Assembly: GCF_024758725.1 (NCBI RefSeq)
Contig: NZ_CP096972.1
Span: 602,001-666,000 of the forward strand
Length of the DNA: 64,000 nucleotides
Direction: 5' to 3'
From: Sphingomonas sp. SUN039
GTDB taxonomy: Bacteria > Pseudomonadota > Alphaproteobacteria > Sphingomonadales > Sphingomonadaceae
Under the pieces are notes generated by a model that worked only from the letters and a program-made list of their open reading frames with translations, did no database searches and was not told where the DNA came from. This document shows positions 1 to 10,184 of the stretch, in pieces. Numbering within the stretch: the first letter of the stretch is position 1; every line of letters starts with the position of its first letter. Both the position numbers and the translations under genes were made by a program.

Positions 1-1150
1 GGATGCCGAAGGTGCCGAGCAGGACGACCGGGACAGCAATTGCCGGGATCAACGTCGCGCGCCAGCTTTGCAGGAATACGAACATGACGATGACAACAAG
101 GATGATCGCCTCGAACAATGTCTTTATGACCTCGTTGACCGACAGGCGGATGAAGGTCGTGCTGTCGAGCGGGAAGGCATATTTGTAGCCTTCGGGAAAG
201 CTGCCCGACTGGCGGACCATCTCCGCCTTGACGAGTTCGGCGGTCTTGAGCGCGTCCGCGCCGGGCGCCAACTGGACCGCGATTCCGGCGCCGGGGTGGG
301 TATTGAACCGACTGACGACACCATAGTTTTCGGAGCCCAGTTCGACACGGGCAACGTCCTGAAGCAGGACGCGCGACCCATCGCTCTGGGTCTTGAGGAC
401 GATCCGCTGGAATTGTTCCGGCGTGTTGAGGCGCGACCGTGATGTGACGGTTGCGGTCAACATCTGGTCGTCGGCAGATGGCTGGCCCCCGATCTGACCG
501 GCGGCGACCTGCGTATTCTGGGCCTGAATCGCGGCGGTAACATCTCCCGGTATCAGTTTGACTGCGGCCAGTTTATAGGGATCGAGCCATATCCGCATGG
601 CATATTGCGAGCCGAAAACGTTGATGTCGCCGACGCCCTGCAACCGTCCGATCGAGTCCTGCAGATTGGAGACGAGGAAATCCGAAACGTCCTTGTTGGT
701 CGTCCGGTCGGTCGAATCATAAACGCTGACGATCATCAGAAAGTCGCTGTTCGACTTGGTGACGGTCAGCCCCTGTTGCTGGACCTGCTGCGGCAAGCGC
801 GACAGCGCCTGCTGGACCTTGTTCTGGACCTGCACCTGCGCGATGTCGGGGTCGGTACCTTTGGCAAAGGTCGCGGTAATCGCTGCCGAGCCGGACGAAC
901 TCGACGTTGCATTGAAATAGATCAGCCCGTCGATGCCGGTCAGCTGCTGCTCGATGATCTGGGTGACGCTCGATTCGACTGTTTCTGCCGCCGCACCGGG
1001 ATAGTTGGCGCGGATGTTGACCGAGGTCGGGGCGATATCGGGATATTGCTCGACGGGCAGTGTCGTCAGCGCGCCGAGGCCGCCGAGCATGATGACAATG
1101 GCAATGACCCAGGCAAAAATAGGACGGTCGATGAAGGTGCGGGAGAGCAT
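1..1150 (-). CDS. RND efflux transporter inner-membrane permease (AcrB/MexB type), 3' part cut by window edge
   Basis: Proton-driven inner-membrane pump of a tripartite multidrug efflux system. About 383 N-terminal residues are visible. They open with the typical cytoplasmic start MLSRTFIDRPIFAWV and TM1, continue through the periplasmic porter region (VEQYPDIAPTSV, then a QNKVQQALSRLPQ segment), and reach TM2 and TM3 (FEAIILVVIVMFVFLQSWR). The frame is open to the window edge, so the stop lies outside. ATG at 1150 lies 9 bp after the stop of the upstream membrane-fusion gene, so the two form one operon transcribed leftward. An outer-membrane factor gene may follow outside the window. Substrate cannot be inferred. 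Confidence 0.93.
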   Translation of the reverse strand, partial: MLSRTFIDRPIFAWVIAIVIMLGGLGALTTLPVEQYPDIAPTSVNIRANYPGAAAETVESSVTQIIEQQLTGIDGLIYFNATSSSSGSAAITATFAKGTDPDIAQVQVQNKVQQALSRLPQQVQQQGLTVTKSNSDFLMIVSVYDSTDRTTNKDVSDFLVSNLQDSIGRLQGVGDINVFGSQYAMRIWLDPYKLAAVKLIPGDVTAAIQAQNTQVAAGQIGGQPSADDQMLTATVTSRSRLNTPEQFQRIVLKTQSDGSRVLLQDVARVELGSENYGVVSRFNTHPGAGIAVQLAPGADALKTAELVKAEMVRQSGSFPEGYKYAFPLDSTTFIRLSVNEVIKTLFEAIILVVIVMFVFLQSWRATLIPAIAVPVVLLGTFGI

Positions 1151-1159
1151 CTGTCCGGA

Positions 1160-2311
1160 TCAGCTGCGCGCAGAGCCATCGGGGCGCGGACGCGGCTTCG
1201 ACCCTGCCACGACCGGTACGATGGCGGCATTCGGGCGGATTTTGCCCAGTCCTTCGACGATGACGCGTTCGCCCGGCTTCAAACCGGCGGTAACCAGCCA
1301 TTTGTCGCCGATGGTGCGATCCGCCGTCACGGTCTTGCGTAGCGCCTTGTTGCCCGGGCCGACGACATAGACGGTCGCCCGGCCCTGCACATCGCGTGAG
1401 ACACCCGCTTGCGGCACAAGAATGGCGCTGGAAAGCGTTGCCTGGCTCAACCCTGCGCGAACGTACATGCCGGGCAGCAACAGCGCCTGCGGATTGGGAA
1501 AACGTGCGCGCAGCGTTACCGTCCCGGTATTCGGATCGACCATGGCTTCGGCGAACTGGAGCGTGCCGGCATAGGGGTAGGCGCTGCCGTCCTCCAACGT
1601 CAGCCTGACTGTCGTCGACGACGCGCTCGTTCCCCCCTGGGCGAGCGAACGGCGCAGGGCGAGTAAATCCGCGCTCGATTGCTGGATATCGACGAAAATC
1701 GGGTCGAGCCGCTGGATCGTCGTCAGCGCATCGGCCTGATTGGCGGTGACAAGCCCACCGGTCGTAACCAGCGACCGGCCGATACGTCCGCTGATAGGGG
1801 CAGGCACCCTCGTATAGCGGAGATTGATCCGCGCGGCGTCGAGCTGCGCCCGGGTTTGCGCCACGCCAGCGGACGCCTGACGGGCAGCGGCGACGGCATC
1901 GCTGTAATCCTGGCGGCTGACGGCCTCCATGTCGGCGAGGGGGCGGTAACGGGCTGCCTTGGCCGCTGCTGCGGTACGCGCCGCCTCCGCACTTGCGAGG
2001 CTTGCCTGGGCCTCGGCAGCGGTGGCGCGGTAAATGCCCGCGTCGATCTGGTAGAGCGTCTGTCCGGCGCTCACCATCGACCCCTCGGCAAACTGCCGCG
2101 ACTGGATGACGCCCGATACCTGCGGGCGAACCTCCGACATCTCGAACGCCGCCGTCCGTCCGGCCAGGACGACCGGAACAGCAACCGACTGCGCTTTGAC
2201 GACGACATAGCCTGCCTCGGGGGTCGTCGGTGTCCGCTTCGACTCGCCCTTGCTACAGCCGCCCAGGGCGATCGCTGCTAAAACGGCGATTCCGCCGAGG
2301 CTGCGTATCAT
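1160..2311 (-). CDS. RND efflux periplasmic adaptor (membrane-fusion protein), lipoprotein
   Basis: Adaptor linking an RND pump to its outer-membrane channel (AcrA/MexA family), 383 aa from the chosen start. The N-terminus MIRSLGGIAVLAAIALGGC is a lipoprotein signal with an LGGC lipobox. It is followed by a biotinyl-lipoyl-like half motif (VRPQVSGVIQSRQFAEG), an alpha-hairpin rich in Ala/Arg (about residues 100-160), and the second half motif VPAPISGRIGRSLV. The frame extends 12 codons upstream to ATG at 2347. I prefer 2311 because it gives a normal-length lipoprotein signal; neither start has a strong ribosome binding site. It is first in an operon with the permease. Confidence 0.92.
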   Translation of the reverse strand: MIRSLGGIAVLAAIALGGCSKGESKRTPTTPEAGYVVVKAQSVAVPVVLAGRTAAFEMSEVRPQVSGVIQSRQFAEGSMVSAGQTLYQIDAGIYRATAAEAQASLASAEAARTAAAAKAARYRPLADMEAVSRQDYSDAVAAARQASAGVAQTRAQLDAARINLRYTRVPAPISGRIGRSLVTTGGLVTANQADALTTIQRLDPIFVDIQQSSADLLALRRSLAQGGTSASSTTVRLTLEDGSAYPYAGTLQFAEAMVDPNTGTVTLRARFPNPQALLLPGMYVRAGLSQATLSSAILVPQAGVSRDVQGRATVYVVGPGNKALRKTVTADRTIGDKWLVTAGLKPGERVIVEGLGKIRPNAAIVPVVAGSKPRPRPDGSARS

Positions 2312-2429
2312 CCGGAATTTGCCACAAGAATCGAGCGCGTCGTCCATCGCCGCATTAAGGGAAATTCCTTCTCATGTTGCAATGCCGCATTTCACCATCG
2401 GGCAATCACAAGATCGACGAGTCCATTAC

Positions 2430-2462
2430 ACAACCGCAACGTCGTCAATTGGTTGCAGTACC
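2430..2462. promoter_or_regulatory. Dyad upstream of the RND operon, possible repressor operator
   Basis: The gap between the adaptor start (2311) and the next gene holds an inverted repeat, CAACC...GGTTG (nested GCAAC/GTTGC arms), around 2430-2462. Efflux operons of this type are often controlled by TetR-like repressors binding such dyads, but no regulator gene is in the window. This is inference from symmetry and position only. Confidence 0.25.
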
Positions 2463-2471
2463 GGTGAAACT

Positions 2472-3209
2472 TCAGATAAAAAGCGCGACGCTCTGTGTGG
2501 CGGTGGCGACAGCCGCGCCGTCGCGGTTCCAGATCGTCATTGTCTGGCTGGAATTGCCATCGGCGGTGTGAAGTGCTTCCGCGCCGAGCAGCCACCAGCC
2601 GTCGCGCGTTTCCGGCACGCCGACCAGATTGAGCTGCCAAGTCGTCGTCGAAATAGGCCCCCAGGCTTTCGCCAGCGACATGGCCGCCGGGGGCAGGGCG
2701 TCCGCGACGGCGACCAATTCGACTTCGGCGTCGAGCGCGTCGCGTTCCTTCAACCGCACCCAGCGCAACCAGTTGCCCGGCAGTGGATCGCCTCCCTTGG
2801 CGAGCTCGAAATTGGACAGGAAGCCCGGGCCGATGCTGGTGCCGTCGGTCTTCGTGCCGTCAGGCGATGGCGCATCGCGATGGGATAGATCGCCGTGGCG
2901 GATCGAGGATTCGCGGTTTGCCATGAACAGGAACAGCGCGCGCAGCCCGACACCGTCGCTGCCCGCGATATCTACACCGATGAAGGCACTGTTCTTGCCG
3001 CGCCGCAACAGGGTCGGTGTGGCCGTAATATCGCCCGCCAGCGGCCCGACAAAGGCGATCTGTGCCGAGCGGAGCGGTGGCAGGTCAGGATAAGCAGCCT
3101 TGGCAGTCGTCAGCGCAATGCCCGCCGACACGCCTCCGTAAGCGGTACGTCCCTGCAGCCAGTCGTCGCCGATGGTCGCGCGACCGTCCGCCACAAGGGG
3201 CAAACTCAT
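2472..3209 (-). CDS. Acyl-CoA thioesterase-like double-hotdog protein
   Basis: A 245-residue protein resembling the TesB/PF13622-type thioesterases, which hydrolyse acyl-CoA esters in the cytosol. Supporting features are the N-terminal segment [17 protein letters not shown], where TesB-type proteins have an (H)G...G hotdog entry, and the second-hotdog end [20 protein letters not shown], close to the conserved thioesterase C-terminal half. Its ATG overlaps the acs stop (ATGA), so it is translationally coupled to acetyl-CoA synthetase. The pairing suggests a role in acyl-CoA balance; the exact substrate is unknown. Confidence 0.8.
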   Translation of the reverse strand: MSLPLVADGRATIGDDWLQGRTAYGGVSAGIALTTAKAAYPDLPPLRSAQIAFVGPLAGDITATPTLLRRGKNSAFIGVDIAGSDGVGLRALFLFMANRESSIRHGDLSHRDAPSPDGTKTDGTSIGPGFLSNFELAKGGDPLPGNWLRWVRLKERDALDAEVELVAVADALPPAAMSLAKAWGPISTTTWQLNLVGVPETRDGWWLLGAEALHTADGNSSQTMTIWNRDGAAVATATQSVALFI

Positions 3210-5140
3210 GCGGCGCGCCCCGCGATCAGGCTGTCGACGACCGAGGGATCGGCGAGCGTCGATGTGTCGCCCAGCGACGAGACATCGCCTTCAGCAATTT
3301 TGCGAAGAATACGACGCATGATCTTGCCGCTGCGGGTTTTTGGGAGCGCAGGCGCGAACTGGATCGCGTCGGGGGTGGCAATCGGGCCGATCTCGGTGCG
3401 GACCCATCTGACCAGCTCGCTGTGGAGTGCGCCGTCGGGGGTCACGTCGGCATTCACGGTCACGAACGCGTAAATGCCCTGGCCTTTGATCTCGTGCGGC
3501 ATACCAACAACTGCGGCTTCGGCGACGGCGGTGTGCGCGACAAGCGCGCTTTCGACCTCGGCGGTGCCCATGCGGTGCCCCGACACGTTGATGACGTCGT
3601 CGACGCGGCCCGTGATCCAGTAATAGCCGTCGGCATCGCGCCGCGCGCCGTCGCCGGTGAAATATTTGCCCGGGTAGGTCGTGAAATAGGTCGTGAAAAA
3701 CCGGTCGGGGTCGCCCCACACGCCACGCATCTGGCCGGGCCAGCTGGTCGTGAGCACCAGATTGCCTTCGCACGCCCCTTCGAGCACTTGCCCCTCTGCG
3801 TCGACGATCTGCGGCGCGACACCGGGAAGCGGCTTGCTGGCCGAACCGGGTTTGAGCGCTGTGGCCCCGGGGAGGGGCGAAATCAGGGTCGCGCCAGTTT
3901 CGGTCTGCCACCAGGTATCGACAATCGGGCAGCGGCGGTCGCCGACGACGCGGTGATACCAGTCCCATGCCTCGGGGTTGATCGGTTCGCCGACGCTACC
4001 AAGTAATTTCAACGTGCTACGCGACGTTCTTGTCACATAGTCGTCGCGTTCGCGCATCAACGAGCGCAAGGCGGTCGGGGCGGCGTAAAAGATTTCGACC
4101 CGGTGCTTGTCGACGATCTGCCAGAAGCGACTGTGGTCGGGCCAGTTGGGCACGCCCTCGAACATCACTGTCGTGGCACCGTTCATCAACGGGCCATAGA
4201 CGACATAGCTGTGCCCGGTGACCCAGCCGATGTCGGCGGCGCACCAGTAGATTTGCCCCGGCCGGTAATCGAACACCGCGCGATGCGTCCAGGCGGCCCA
4301 GACGGCATAGCCGCCCGTGGTGTGCATCACGCCCTTGGGCTTGCCGGTCGACCCCGAGGTGTAAAGGATGAACAGCGGGTCTTCGGCGTCGATGACTTCG
4401 GGCGGACAGTCGGGCGAAACGGTGGTGCGCGCCTCGTCGTACCAGATATCGCGGCCACCCTGCATCGTTACTGCCCCGCCGGTGTGGCGCACCACGATGA
4501 CCCGCTCGACGCTGGGGGCGTGCGCGATGGCGGCATCGACATTGGCTTTCAGCGGTACGGTCTTGCCCCCGCGTCGGCCCTCGTCGGCGGTGATGACGAT
4601 CCTTGAGCCGCAATCCGAAATGCGCCCTGCCAGCGCCTCGGGCGAAAACCCGCCGAAAACGATCGAATGGATCGCTCCGATCCGAGCGCAGGCGAGCATT
4701 GCGACAGCAGCCTCGGGAATCATCGGCATGTACAGGGTAATGCGGTCGCCCTTCGTCACACCTTGCGCCTTCAACACATTGGCAAAGCGGCAGGTTTCGG
4801 CATGAAGCTCGGCATAGGTCAGCGTGCGGCTGTCGGCGGGATCGTCGCCTTCCCAGATAATCGCCGCCGTATCGCCGCGCTCGGCAAGATGGCGGTCGAG
4901 ACAGTTGGCCGACAGGTTGAGCTGCCCGCCCTCGAACCAGCGGATATGGAAGTTGTCTTTGGCGAACGACCAGTCGGCAGCGCGGTCGAACGGCCGGATC
5001 CAGTCGACAATGCCCGCTTCGCGTCGCCAATAGCCCTCCGGATCGCTCTGTGCCTCGGCGTAAAGCCGGTCATAGGCGGCGGCATCGATACGGGCGCTTT
5101 CGGCCCATGCGGCGGGAACGGGGAAGACAGCGTCGGTCAT
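3206..5140 (-). CDS. acs: Acetyl-CoA synthetase
   Basis: AMP-forming acetate--CoA ligase, 644 aa, the normal length for Acs. It activates acetate to acetyl-AMP and then acetyl-CoA. Visible motifs are the P-loop-like adenylation signature [19 protein letters not shown] (about residues 260-278), DTWWQTETG, whose first Trp closes the acyl pocket and favours acetate over larger acids, and the C-terminal [13 protein letters not shown], whose Lys is the site normally acetylated by Pat-type enzymes. It sits 14 bp after pgk and overlaps the thioesterase gene by 4 bp, all leftward. Propionyl-CoA synthetase is the main alternative; the Trp argues for Acs. Confidence 0.95.
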   Translation of the reverse strand: MTDAVFPVPAAWAESARIDAAAYDRLYAEAQSDPEGYWRREAGIVDWIRPFDRAADWSFAKDNFHIRWFEGGQLNLSANCLDRHLAERGDTAAIIWEGDDPADSRTLTYAELHAETCRFANVLKAQGVTKGDRITLYMPMIPEAAVAMLACARIGAIHSIVFGGFSPEALAGRISDCGSRIVITADEGRRGGKTVPLKANVDAAIAHAPSVERVIVVRHTGGAVTMQGGRDIWYDEARTTVSPDCPPEVIDAEDPLFILYTSGSTGKPKGVMHTTGGYAVWAAWTHRAVFDYRPGQIYWCAADIGWVTGHSYVVYGPLMNGATTVMFEGVPNWPDHSRFWQIVDKHRVEIFYAAPTALRSLMRERDDYVTRTSRSTLKLLGSVGEPINPEAWDWYHRVVGDRRCPIVDTWWQTETGATLISPLPGATALKPGSASKPLPGVAPQIVDAEGQVLEGACEGNLVLTTSWPGQMRGVWGDPDRFFTTYFTTYPGKYFTGDGARRDADGYYWITGRVDDVINVSGHRMGTAEVESALVAHTAVAEAAVVGMPHEIKGQGIYAFVTVNADVTPDGALHSELVRWVRTEIGPIATPDAIQFAPALPKTRSGKIMRRILRKIAEGDVSSLGDTSTLADPSVVDSLIAGRAA

Positions 5141-5154
5141 GCACCTACCCTAGG

Positions 5155-6336
5155 CTAGTTCGAAAGCGCCGCCACCCCCGGCAGTTCGCGCCCCTCCATC
5201 CATTCGAGAAACGCGCCGCCTGCCGTCGAGACAAAGGTGAAGTCGTCCGCCACGCCCGCCTGGTTGAGCGCGGCCACGGTGTCACCGCCGCCGGCGACCG
5301 AGACAAGGCTGCCGTCATGGGTCAGTGCGGCTGCTGTGCGCGCCAGCGCGACAGTCGCGGTGTCGAACGGCGGCGTCTCGAACGCGCCCAGCGGGCCGTT
5401 CCAGACCAGAGTGCGGCAATTCTTGAGGACATCTGCCAACGCCTCGACGGCGGCGGGGCCGATGTCGAGGATCATTTCATCGGCTGCGACTTCGTGAACG
5501 TTGACGGTGCGCGTTGGGGGATTGGCGCGGAGTTCACGTGCGACGACAACATCATAGGGCAGGTGAATCGTGCATCCGGCCTTGTCCGCGGCGTCGAAGA
5601 TGGCGTTGGCGGTGCCGACCAGATCGTGCTCGCAGAGCGACTTGCCGACATCGACCCCACGCGCGGCGAGGAAAGTATTGGCCATGCCGCCGCCGATGAT
5701 CAGGCGATCGACCTGGGCGACGAGGTGTTCGAGGACGGCGAGCTTGGTCGACACCTTTGCGCCGCCGACAACCGCCGCCACCGGATGCTCGGGCCTGCCC
5801 AGCGCCTTGTCCAGCGCGGTCAGCTCGGCCTCCATCGCGCGTCCGGCGAAGGCGGGCAGGGCGTGCGCCAGCCCTTCGGTCGAGGCGTGTGCCCTGTGGG
5901 CGGCGCTGAACGCGTCGTTGACGTAGAGGTCGCCGAGTGCAGCGAACCGCGCGACAACGGCGGGATCGTTGGTTTCTTCGCCGCCGAAGAAGCGGGTGTT
6001 TTCGAGGACGGCGATGTCGCCGGGCGCGAGTGCGGCCACGGCGGCAGCGTCTCCCTCCCAGTCGACATAACGCACTGGGCGTCCGAGCACCGCCGAATAA
6101 GCCGGGACGATATGCGACAACGACAACTCGGCGCTCGGACCTTTCGGACGACCGAAGTGCGCCAAAACCAGCACGATAGCGCCTGCATCTGCCAACTCGG
6201 TGATAGTCGGGATCGTCGCGCGCATCCGCGTGTCGTCGGTGACGACGCCATCGGCCATCGGCACGTTCAAGTCTTCGCGAACGAGCACGCGCTTGCCGCG
6301 CACGTCACCCATATCGTCAAGCGTGCGGAACGCCAT
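5155..6336 (-). CDS. pgk: Phosphoglycerate kinase
   Basis: Glycolytic enzyme, 393 aa from the chosen ATG at 6336. It catalyses 1,3-bisphosphoglycerate + ADP to 3-phosphoglycerate + ATP. Family signatures are [13 protein letters not shown] at the N-terminus, [10 protein letters not shown], the hinge region [17 protein letters not shown], and the nucleotide-site loop [13 protein letters not shown]. The frame runs 19 codons further upstream into gap, but ATG at 6336 overlaps the gap stop (TGATG), gives the conserved N-terminus and implies coupled translation, so the longer form is rejected. Confidence 0.97.
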   Translation of the reverse strand: MAFRTLDDMGDVRGKRVLVREDLNVPMADGVVTDDTRMRATIPTITELADAGAIVLVLAHFGRPKGPSAELSLSHIVPAYSAVLGRPVRYVDWEGDAAAVAALAPGDIAVLENTRFFGGEETNDPAVVARFAALGDLYVNDAFSAAHRAHASTEGLAHALPAFAGRAMEAELTALDKALGRPEHPVAAVVGGAKVSTKLAVLEHLVAQVDRLIIGGGMANTFLAARGVDVGKSLCEHDLVGTANAIFDAADKAGCTIHLPYDVVVARELRANPPTRTVNVHEVAADEMILDIGPAAVEALADVLKNCRTLVWNGPLGAFETPPFDTATVALARTAAALTHDGSLVSVAGGGDTVAALNQAGVADDFTFVSTAGGAFLEWMEGRELPGVAALSN

Positions 6337-7346
6337 CAGATCAGCTTTCCGATGGCTCCCGCGGTATCGACCATGCGGTTCGAGAAACCCCATTCATTGT
6401 CGTACCAGCTGACCACCCTGACGAGCTTGCCGTCGAGAACCGCCGTTTCGAGGCTGTCCACCGTCGACGACGCAGCATTGTGGTTGAGGTCGATCGACAC
6501 GAGCGGCTCGTCGGTGAAGGCGAGAATGCCCGCCAGCGGGCCGGATTCCGACGCGGCCTTCAAAATCGCATTGACCTCGTCCTTCGTCGTGTCGCGCTTC
6601 GGCGTGAAGGTCAGGTCGACAAGGCTGACATTGGGCGTCGGTACGCGCACCGCCGAACCGTCGAGCTTTCCCTTCAATTCGGGAAGCACTTCACCCACCG
6701 CACGTGCGGCCCCCGTCGTCGTCGGGATGATCGACATCCCCGCCGCGCGCGCCCGGCGCATGTCGGGGTGGATCTGGTCGAGGATTTTCTGGTCGTTGGT
6801 ATAGGCGTGGATCGTGGTCATCAGGCCGCGTTCGATGCCGACGCTGTCGTTGAGCACCTTGGCGACCGGCGCGAGGCAGTTGGTCGTGCACGATGCGTTC
6901 GACACAATGGTGTGCTCTGTGGTCAGCTTGTCGTGATTGACACCGAATACGACTGTCAGGTCGACGCCCTTCGCCGGAGCGGAGATCAGCACGCGCTTGG
7001 CTCCGGCATCGAGATGCTTTTGCGCCGATTCACGATCGGTAAAAAAGCCTGTGCATTCAAGTGCGATGTCGACGTTATTCGCAGCATGCGGCAGGTTGGC
7101 CGGGTCGCGCTCGGCAGTAACATGGATGCGCTTGCCGTCGATGACAATGTCATTGCCGTCGGCGGTCACGGTACCGGGATAGGCACCGTGGACGCTGTCG
7201 CGCTTGAACAGCATGGCGTTCGATTTCGCATCCGCCAGATCGTTGATCGCGACCAGTTCGAGTCCGCAGTCGGGCCGCTCGAGGATGGCGCGCGCGACGA
7301 GCCGCCCGATACGCCCGAACCCGTTGATCGCAACTTTGACAGCCAT
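6336..7346 (-). CDS. gap: Glyceraldehyde-3-phosphate dehydrogenase, type I
   Basis: NAD-dependent GAPDH, 336 aa, converting glyceraldehyde 3-phosphate to 1,3-bisphosphoglycerate. The Rossmann start [11 protein letters not shown], an Asp in the VAINDLAD loop (typical of NAD preference) and the catalytic SNASCTTNC with Cys near residue 152 are present. The C-terminal [15 protein letters not shown] is also typical. It lies 22 bp downstream of tkt and overlaps pgk, forming a tkt-gap-pgk carbon operon. An erythrose-4-phosphate dehydrogenase (Epd) is a less likely alternative given the canonical Cys loop. Confidence 0.97.
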   Translation of the reverse strand: MAVKVAINGFGRIGRLVARAILERPDCGLELVAINDLADAKSNAMLFKRDSVHGAYPGTVTADGNDIVIDGKRIHVTAERDPANLPHAANNVDIALECTGFFTDRESAQKHLDAGAKRVLISAPAKGVDLTVVFGVNHDKLTTEHTIVSNASCTTNCLAPVAKVLNDSVGIERGLMTTIHAYTNDQKILDQIHPDMRRARAAGMSIIPTTTGAARAVGEVLPELKGKLDGSAVRVPTPNVSLVDLTFTPKRDTTKDEVNAILKAASESGPLAGILAFTDEPLVSIDLNHNAASSTVDSLETAVLDGKLVRVVSWYDNEWGFSNRMVDTAGAIGKLI

Positions 7347-7368
7347 GTCGTTCAGTTCCCTTTATAAA

Positions 7369-9333
7369 TCAGTTATTCAATTCCGAGAGGATTTGCGGCG
7401 CGATCGCGTCGGCGGTCAGCCCGAAATGCGCGTAGAGATCGGCAATCGGGGCCGAAGCGCCAAAGCCGTCGACGCCGAAGCGCAGCCCGCCATGGACGTA
7501 GCGTTCCCAGCCCATCGTGCTGCCCGCCTCGATCGAAACGAGCAGGGTGCCGTGCGGGAGGACGTCGGCCTTGTAGGCGGCATCCTGCGCGTCGAACCGC
7601 TCCCAGCTGGGCATCGACACGACATCCGCGCCGAAACCGTGCTGTTCGAGCCGGTCGGCGACCGAGATCGCGATTTCGACTTCGGACCCCGTCGCGACGA
7701 TGACGACGCGGCGCGCGGCGTTGGCGGCGCGCAGACGATAGGCGCCACGGGCAGACCAATTCTCCGAAATATCGGTGCGAAGCTGCGGCAGATTCTGGCG
7801 GCTGAGCGCGAGCAGTGCGGGACCATCGGCCTTTTCGAGCGCCAGCGCCCAGCATTCGGCGGTCTCGATGGTGTCGCACGGGCGATAGACGTCGAGATTG
7901 GGGATGAGGCGCAGCGACATGATGTGCTCGACCGGCTGGTGCGTCGGGCCGTCTTCACCCAGGCCGATGCTGTCGTGGGTCATTACATAAATGGCGCGTG
8001 TTCGCTGGAGCGCCGACATGCGGATGGCGTTGCGGCAATAGTCGGAGAACACCAGGAACGTGCCGCCATAGGGAATGACCCCGCCGTGCAGCGCCATGCC
8101 GTTCATCGCCGCGGCCATGCCGAATTCGCGGATGCCGTAATAGATGTAACGACCAGAATAATCGTCTTTAGTCAGCGGCTTCGTAGCCGAAGTTTTGGTA
8201 TTGTTCGAACCCGTCAGATCCGCCGACCCGCCGATCGTTTCGGGGATGCTGTTGTTGATCGCGCCGAGTGCGAGTTCGGATGCCTTGCGCGTCGCGACCT
8301 TTTGCGGGGTGGCGATCAGGCTGTCGAGATAGGGCTTCAGCCAGTCCTGCGATGTCCGGTCGCCGGCCATCCGGCGATCGAGCTCTGTTCCCTGTGACGA
8401 TCCGCCGAGGCGCGCCTGCCAGTCTGCACGCGCAGTCGCACCGCGCTGCCCCGTCGCGCGCCACGCGTCGAGAATCGGTTGCGGCACCACAAACGGTTCG
8501 GCGGTCCAGCCGAGCGTCTCGCGCGCGGCGGCGACTTCGGCAGCGCCGAGGGCCGCGCCATGTGTCGCCGATGTCCCCTGCTTGTTCGGCGCGCCCTTGC
8601 CGATGATCGTGCGGCACGCGACCAGTGAGGGGCGCGGGTCGGCAATCGCCTCGTCGAGCGCGCGCGCGATATCGGCGGTATCGTGGCCGTCGCACGCCAC
8701 GACGTGCCAGCCGCTCGCCCGGTAACGCGCTGGGATGTCCTCGCTCGACGACAACGAGACCGCGCCGTCGATAGTGATACGATTGTCGTCCCACAGGACG
8801 TTCAGCCGCCCGAGACCGAGATGTCCCGCAAGCCCGACGGCCTCGTGGTTGATCCCTTCCATTAGGCACCCGTCGCCTGCGACGACCCAGGTACGGTGAT
8901 CGACCAGGTCATCGCCGAAACTTGCGTTCAGGTGCCGCTCGGCGATCGCCATGCCGACCGCCATCGCCAGCCCCTGACCCAGGGGGCCGGTGGTGCATTC
9001 GACTCCGGCCAGCTCGAAATTCTCGGGATGTCCCGCGCAAGGGCTACCGAGCTGACGGAACCTCGCGATATCGTCGATGGTAGGGGCGCCGTAGCCGGTC
9101 AGATAAAGCAGCGCATAGATCAGCATCGAGCCATGCCCCGCCGACAGGACGAAGCGGTCACGGTCATGCCATTTCGGTGCTTGGGGATCGAATTTCAGAT
9201 ATTGTGTGAAGAGTGTCGTCGCGACATCGGCCATGCCCATCGGCATGCCGGGGTGGCCCGAATTGGCGGCTTCGACCGCATCCATGGCAAGCGCGCGGAT
9301 CGCGTTGGCCATCTCTTGCGGCGATGCGGTCAT
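7369..9333 (-). CDS. tkt: Transketolase
   Basis: Thiamine-diphosphate enzyme of the pentose-phosphate pathway, 654 aa. Visible motifs are the N-terminal MDAVEAANSGHPGMPMGMAD (substrate-binding His), the ThDP motif GDGCLMEGINHEA with the downstream DDN, the glutamate-containing FGMAAAMNGMALHGG, and THDSIGLGEDGPTHQPVEH. It starts the leftward tkt-gap-pgk(-acs) block. The 138-bp gap to the rightward 65-residue gene must hold divergent promoters. Confidence 0.97.
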   Translation of the reverse strand: MTASPQEMANAIRALAMDAVEAANSGHPGMPMGMADVATTLFTQYLKFDPQAPKWHDRDRFVLSAGHGSMLIYALLYLTGYGAPTIDDIARFRQLGSPCAGHPENFELAGVECTTGPLGQGLAMAVGMAIAERHLNASFGDDLVDHRTWVVAGDGCLMEGINHEAVGLAGHLGLGRLNVLWDDNRITIDGAVSLSSSEDIPARYRASGWHVVACDGHDTADIARALDEAIADPRPSLVACRTIIGKGAPNKQGTSATHGAALGAAEVAAARETLGWTAEPFVVPQPILDAWRATGQRGATARADWQARLGGSSQGTELDRRMAGDRTSQDWLKPYLDSLIATPQKVATRKASELALGAINNSIPETIGGSADLTGSNNTKTSATKPLTKDDYSGRYIYYGIREFGMAAAMNGMALHGGVIPYGGTFLVFSDYCRNAIRMSALQRTRAIYVMTHDSIGLGEDGPTHQPVEHIMSLRLIPNLDVYRPCDTIETAECWALALEKADGPALLALSRQNLPQLRTDISENWSARGAYRLRAANAARRVVIVATGSEVEIAISVADRLEQHGFGADVVSMPSWERFDAQDAAYKADVLPHGTLLVSIEAGSTMGWERYVHGGLRFGVDGFGASAPIADLYAHFGLTADAIAPQILSELNN

Positions 9334-9433
9334 GCGGATGTCCCTGATGCGAGTCGCGCAAGGAGGCGCGATGGACCGCCCCTTTGTCGCGGTCGCGCGC
9401 GGGCGTCAACTTGGGGGCCGATGCGGTCTTCGC

Positions 9434-9461
9434 TTGCAGGCAAGCCAACTGCTGCTATTCC
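9434..9461 (+). promoter_or_regulatory. Candidate promoter for the zapA operon
   Basis: TTGCAG (9434-9439) and TATTCC (9456-9461) are separated by 16 bp, ending 10 bp before the ATG at 9472. The match to sigma-70-like boxes is moderate. Position in the divergent tkt/zapA gap supports it; there is no experimental evidence. Confidence 0.35.
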
Positions 9462-9471
9462 CTTGAAAGCC

Positions 9472-9669
9472 ATGACGAACGACGTTGCCACAGCCCTTTC
9501 GCGCATCGATTCTGCGCTCGCCCGCATCGAGCGGGCCGCCGCTGCCGCACCGCCGGTCGCGGCGAACACCGGAGACGGTCGCTACGAGCGTTTGCGCGAG
9601 CGGACGCAAGCGGCGCTTGCCGAGCTCGACACCGTAATCGCGCGGGTCGCGCAAGAGGCGCGCGCCTGA
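9472..9669 (+). CDS. Small hypothetical coiled-coil protein upstream of zapA
   Basis: A 65-residue charged and Ala-rich protein starting MTNDVATALSRIDSALARIE. It looks wholly helical, with heptad-like spacing and no signal peptide. Its TGA overlaps the zapA ATG (TGATG), so the two are coupled. The position directly before zapA suggests a cytoplasmic partner in cell division or a leader for zapA, but I do not recognise a family and give no function. Confidence 0.7.
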   Translation: MTNDVATALSRIDSALARIERAAAAAPPVAANTGDGRYERLRERTQAALAELDTVIARVAQEARA

Positions 9670-9995
9670 TGGCAGAGGTCGTCCTCGCCGTCGGCGGCCG
9701 GAGCTACACGATTGCGTGCCGCGATGGCGGCGAAGACCATCTTCGCGCGCTTGCCGCCCGTGTCGATGCCAAGGTCGAGGAAGCACGCGGCGCCGTCGGT
9801 ACCGCGAGCGAAGTCCGCCAGTTGTTGTTCGCGGCACTGCTCCTTGCCGACGACCTCAGCGAGGCGAAAAGCGCTGCCCACAACGGCGCAAACGGTGCGG
9901 CACCCGATACCGACACCGTCCACGCGCTTGCCAGCCTCGCGGCGCGCATGGAATCGCTCGCCGACACCCTTGAGCAAGGCCCCCCGACTCCCTAG
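9669..9995 (+). CDS. zapA: Cell division protein ZapA
   Basis: A 108-residue ZapA-family protein that would promote FtsZ protofilament bundling at the Z-ring. The N-terminal beta-strand segment VVLAVGGRSYTIACRDGGEDHLRALA and the following amphipathic helix (RVDAKVEEARGAVG) match the ZapA fold, and the C-terminal half is coiled-coil. It overlaps the preceding 65-aa gene and is followed immediately by 6S RNA and the 5-formyl-THF cyclo-ligase gene, an order well known from proteobacteria. Confidence 0.9.
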   Translation: MAEVVLAVGGRSYTIACRDGGEDHLRALAARVDAKVEEARGAVGTASEVRQLLFAALLLADDLSEAKSAAHNGANGAAPDTDTVHALASLAARMESLADTLEQGPPTP

Positions 9996-10172
9996 ATTGG
10001 TGGGTGGCGGGCACTGCCCGGTACGAGCTCATCATATCCCTGAGGCTATTCATCAATCCTTGGGGGCTGTCCCTGCCCGGGTCCTGGCCCGAAGCACATG
10101 GTTCCCACCTGACGTACCGTGCGTCAGAGGATATCCGAGCAAACGGCCATGGCGGTCCCGTCACCTGCTTCT
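9996..10172 (+). ncRNA. ssrS: 6S RNA (SsrS), boundaries approximate
   Basis: The 189-bp gap between zapA and the formyl-THF cyclo-ligase gene is the usual location of 6S RNA, which binds the housekeeping RNA polymerase holoenzyme. GTGGCGGG at 10004-10011 can pair with CCCGTCAC at 10157-10164 (one G-U pair), closing a long irregular hairpin of about 165-175 nt with a central region that could form the open bubble. The call rests on synteny plus this closing stem; exact ends are not determined. Confidence 0.8.
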
Positions 10173-10184
10173 GACAGTGAGCGC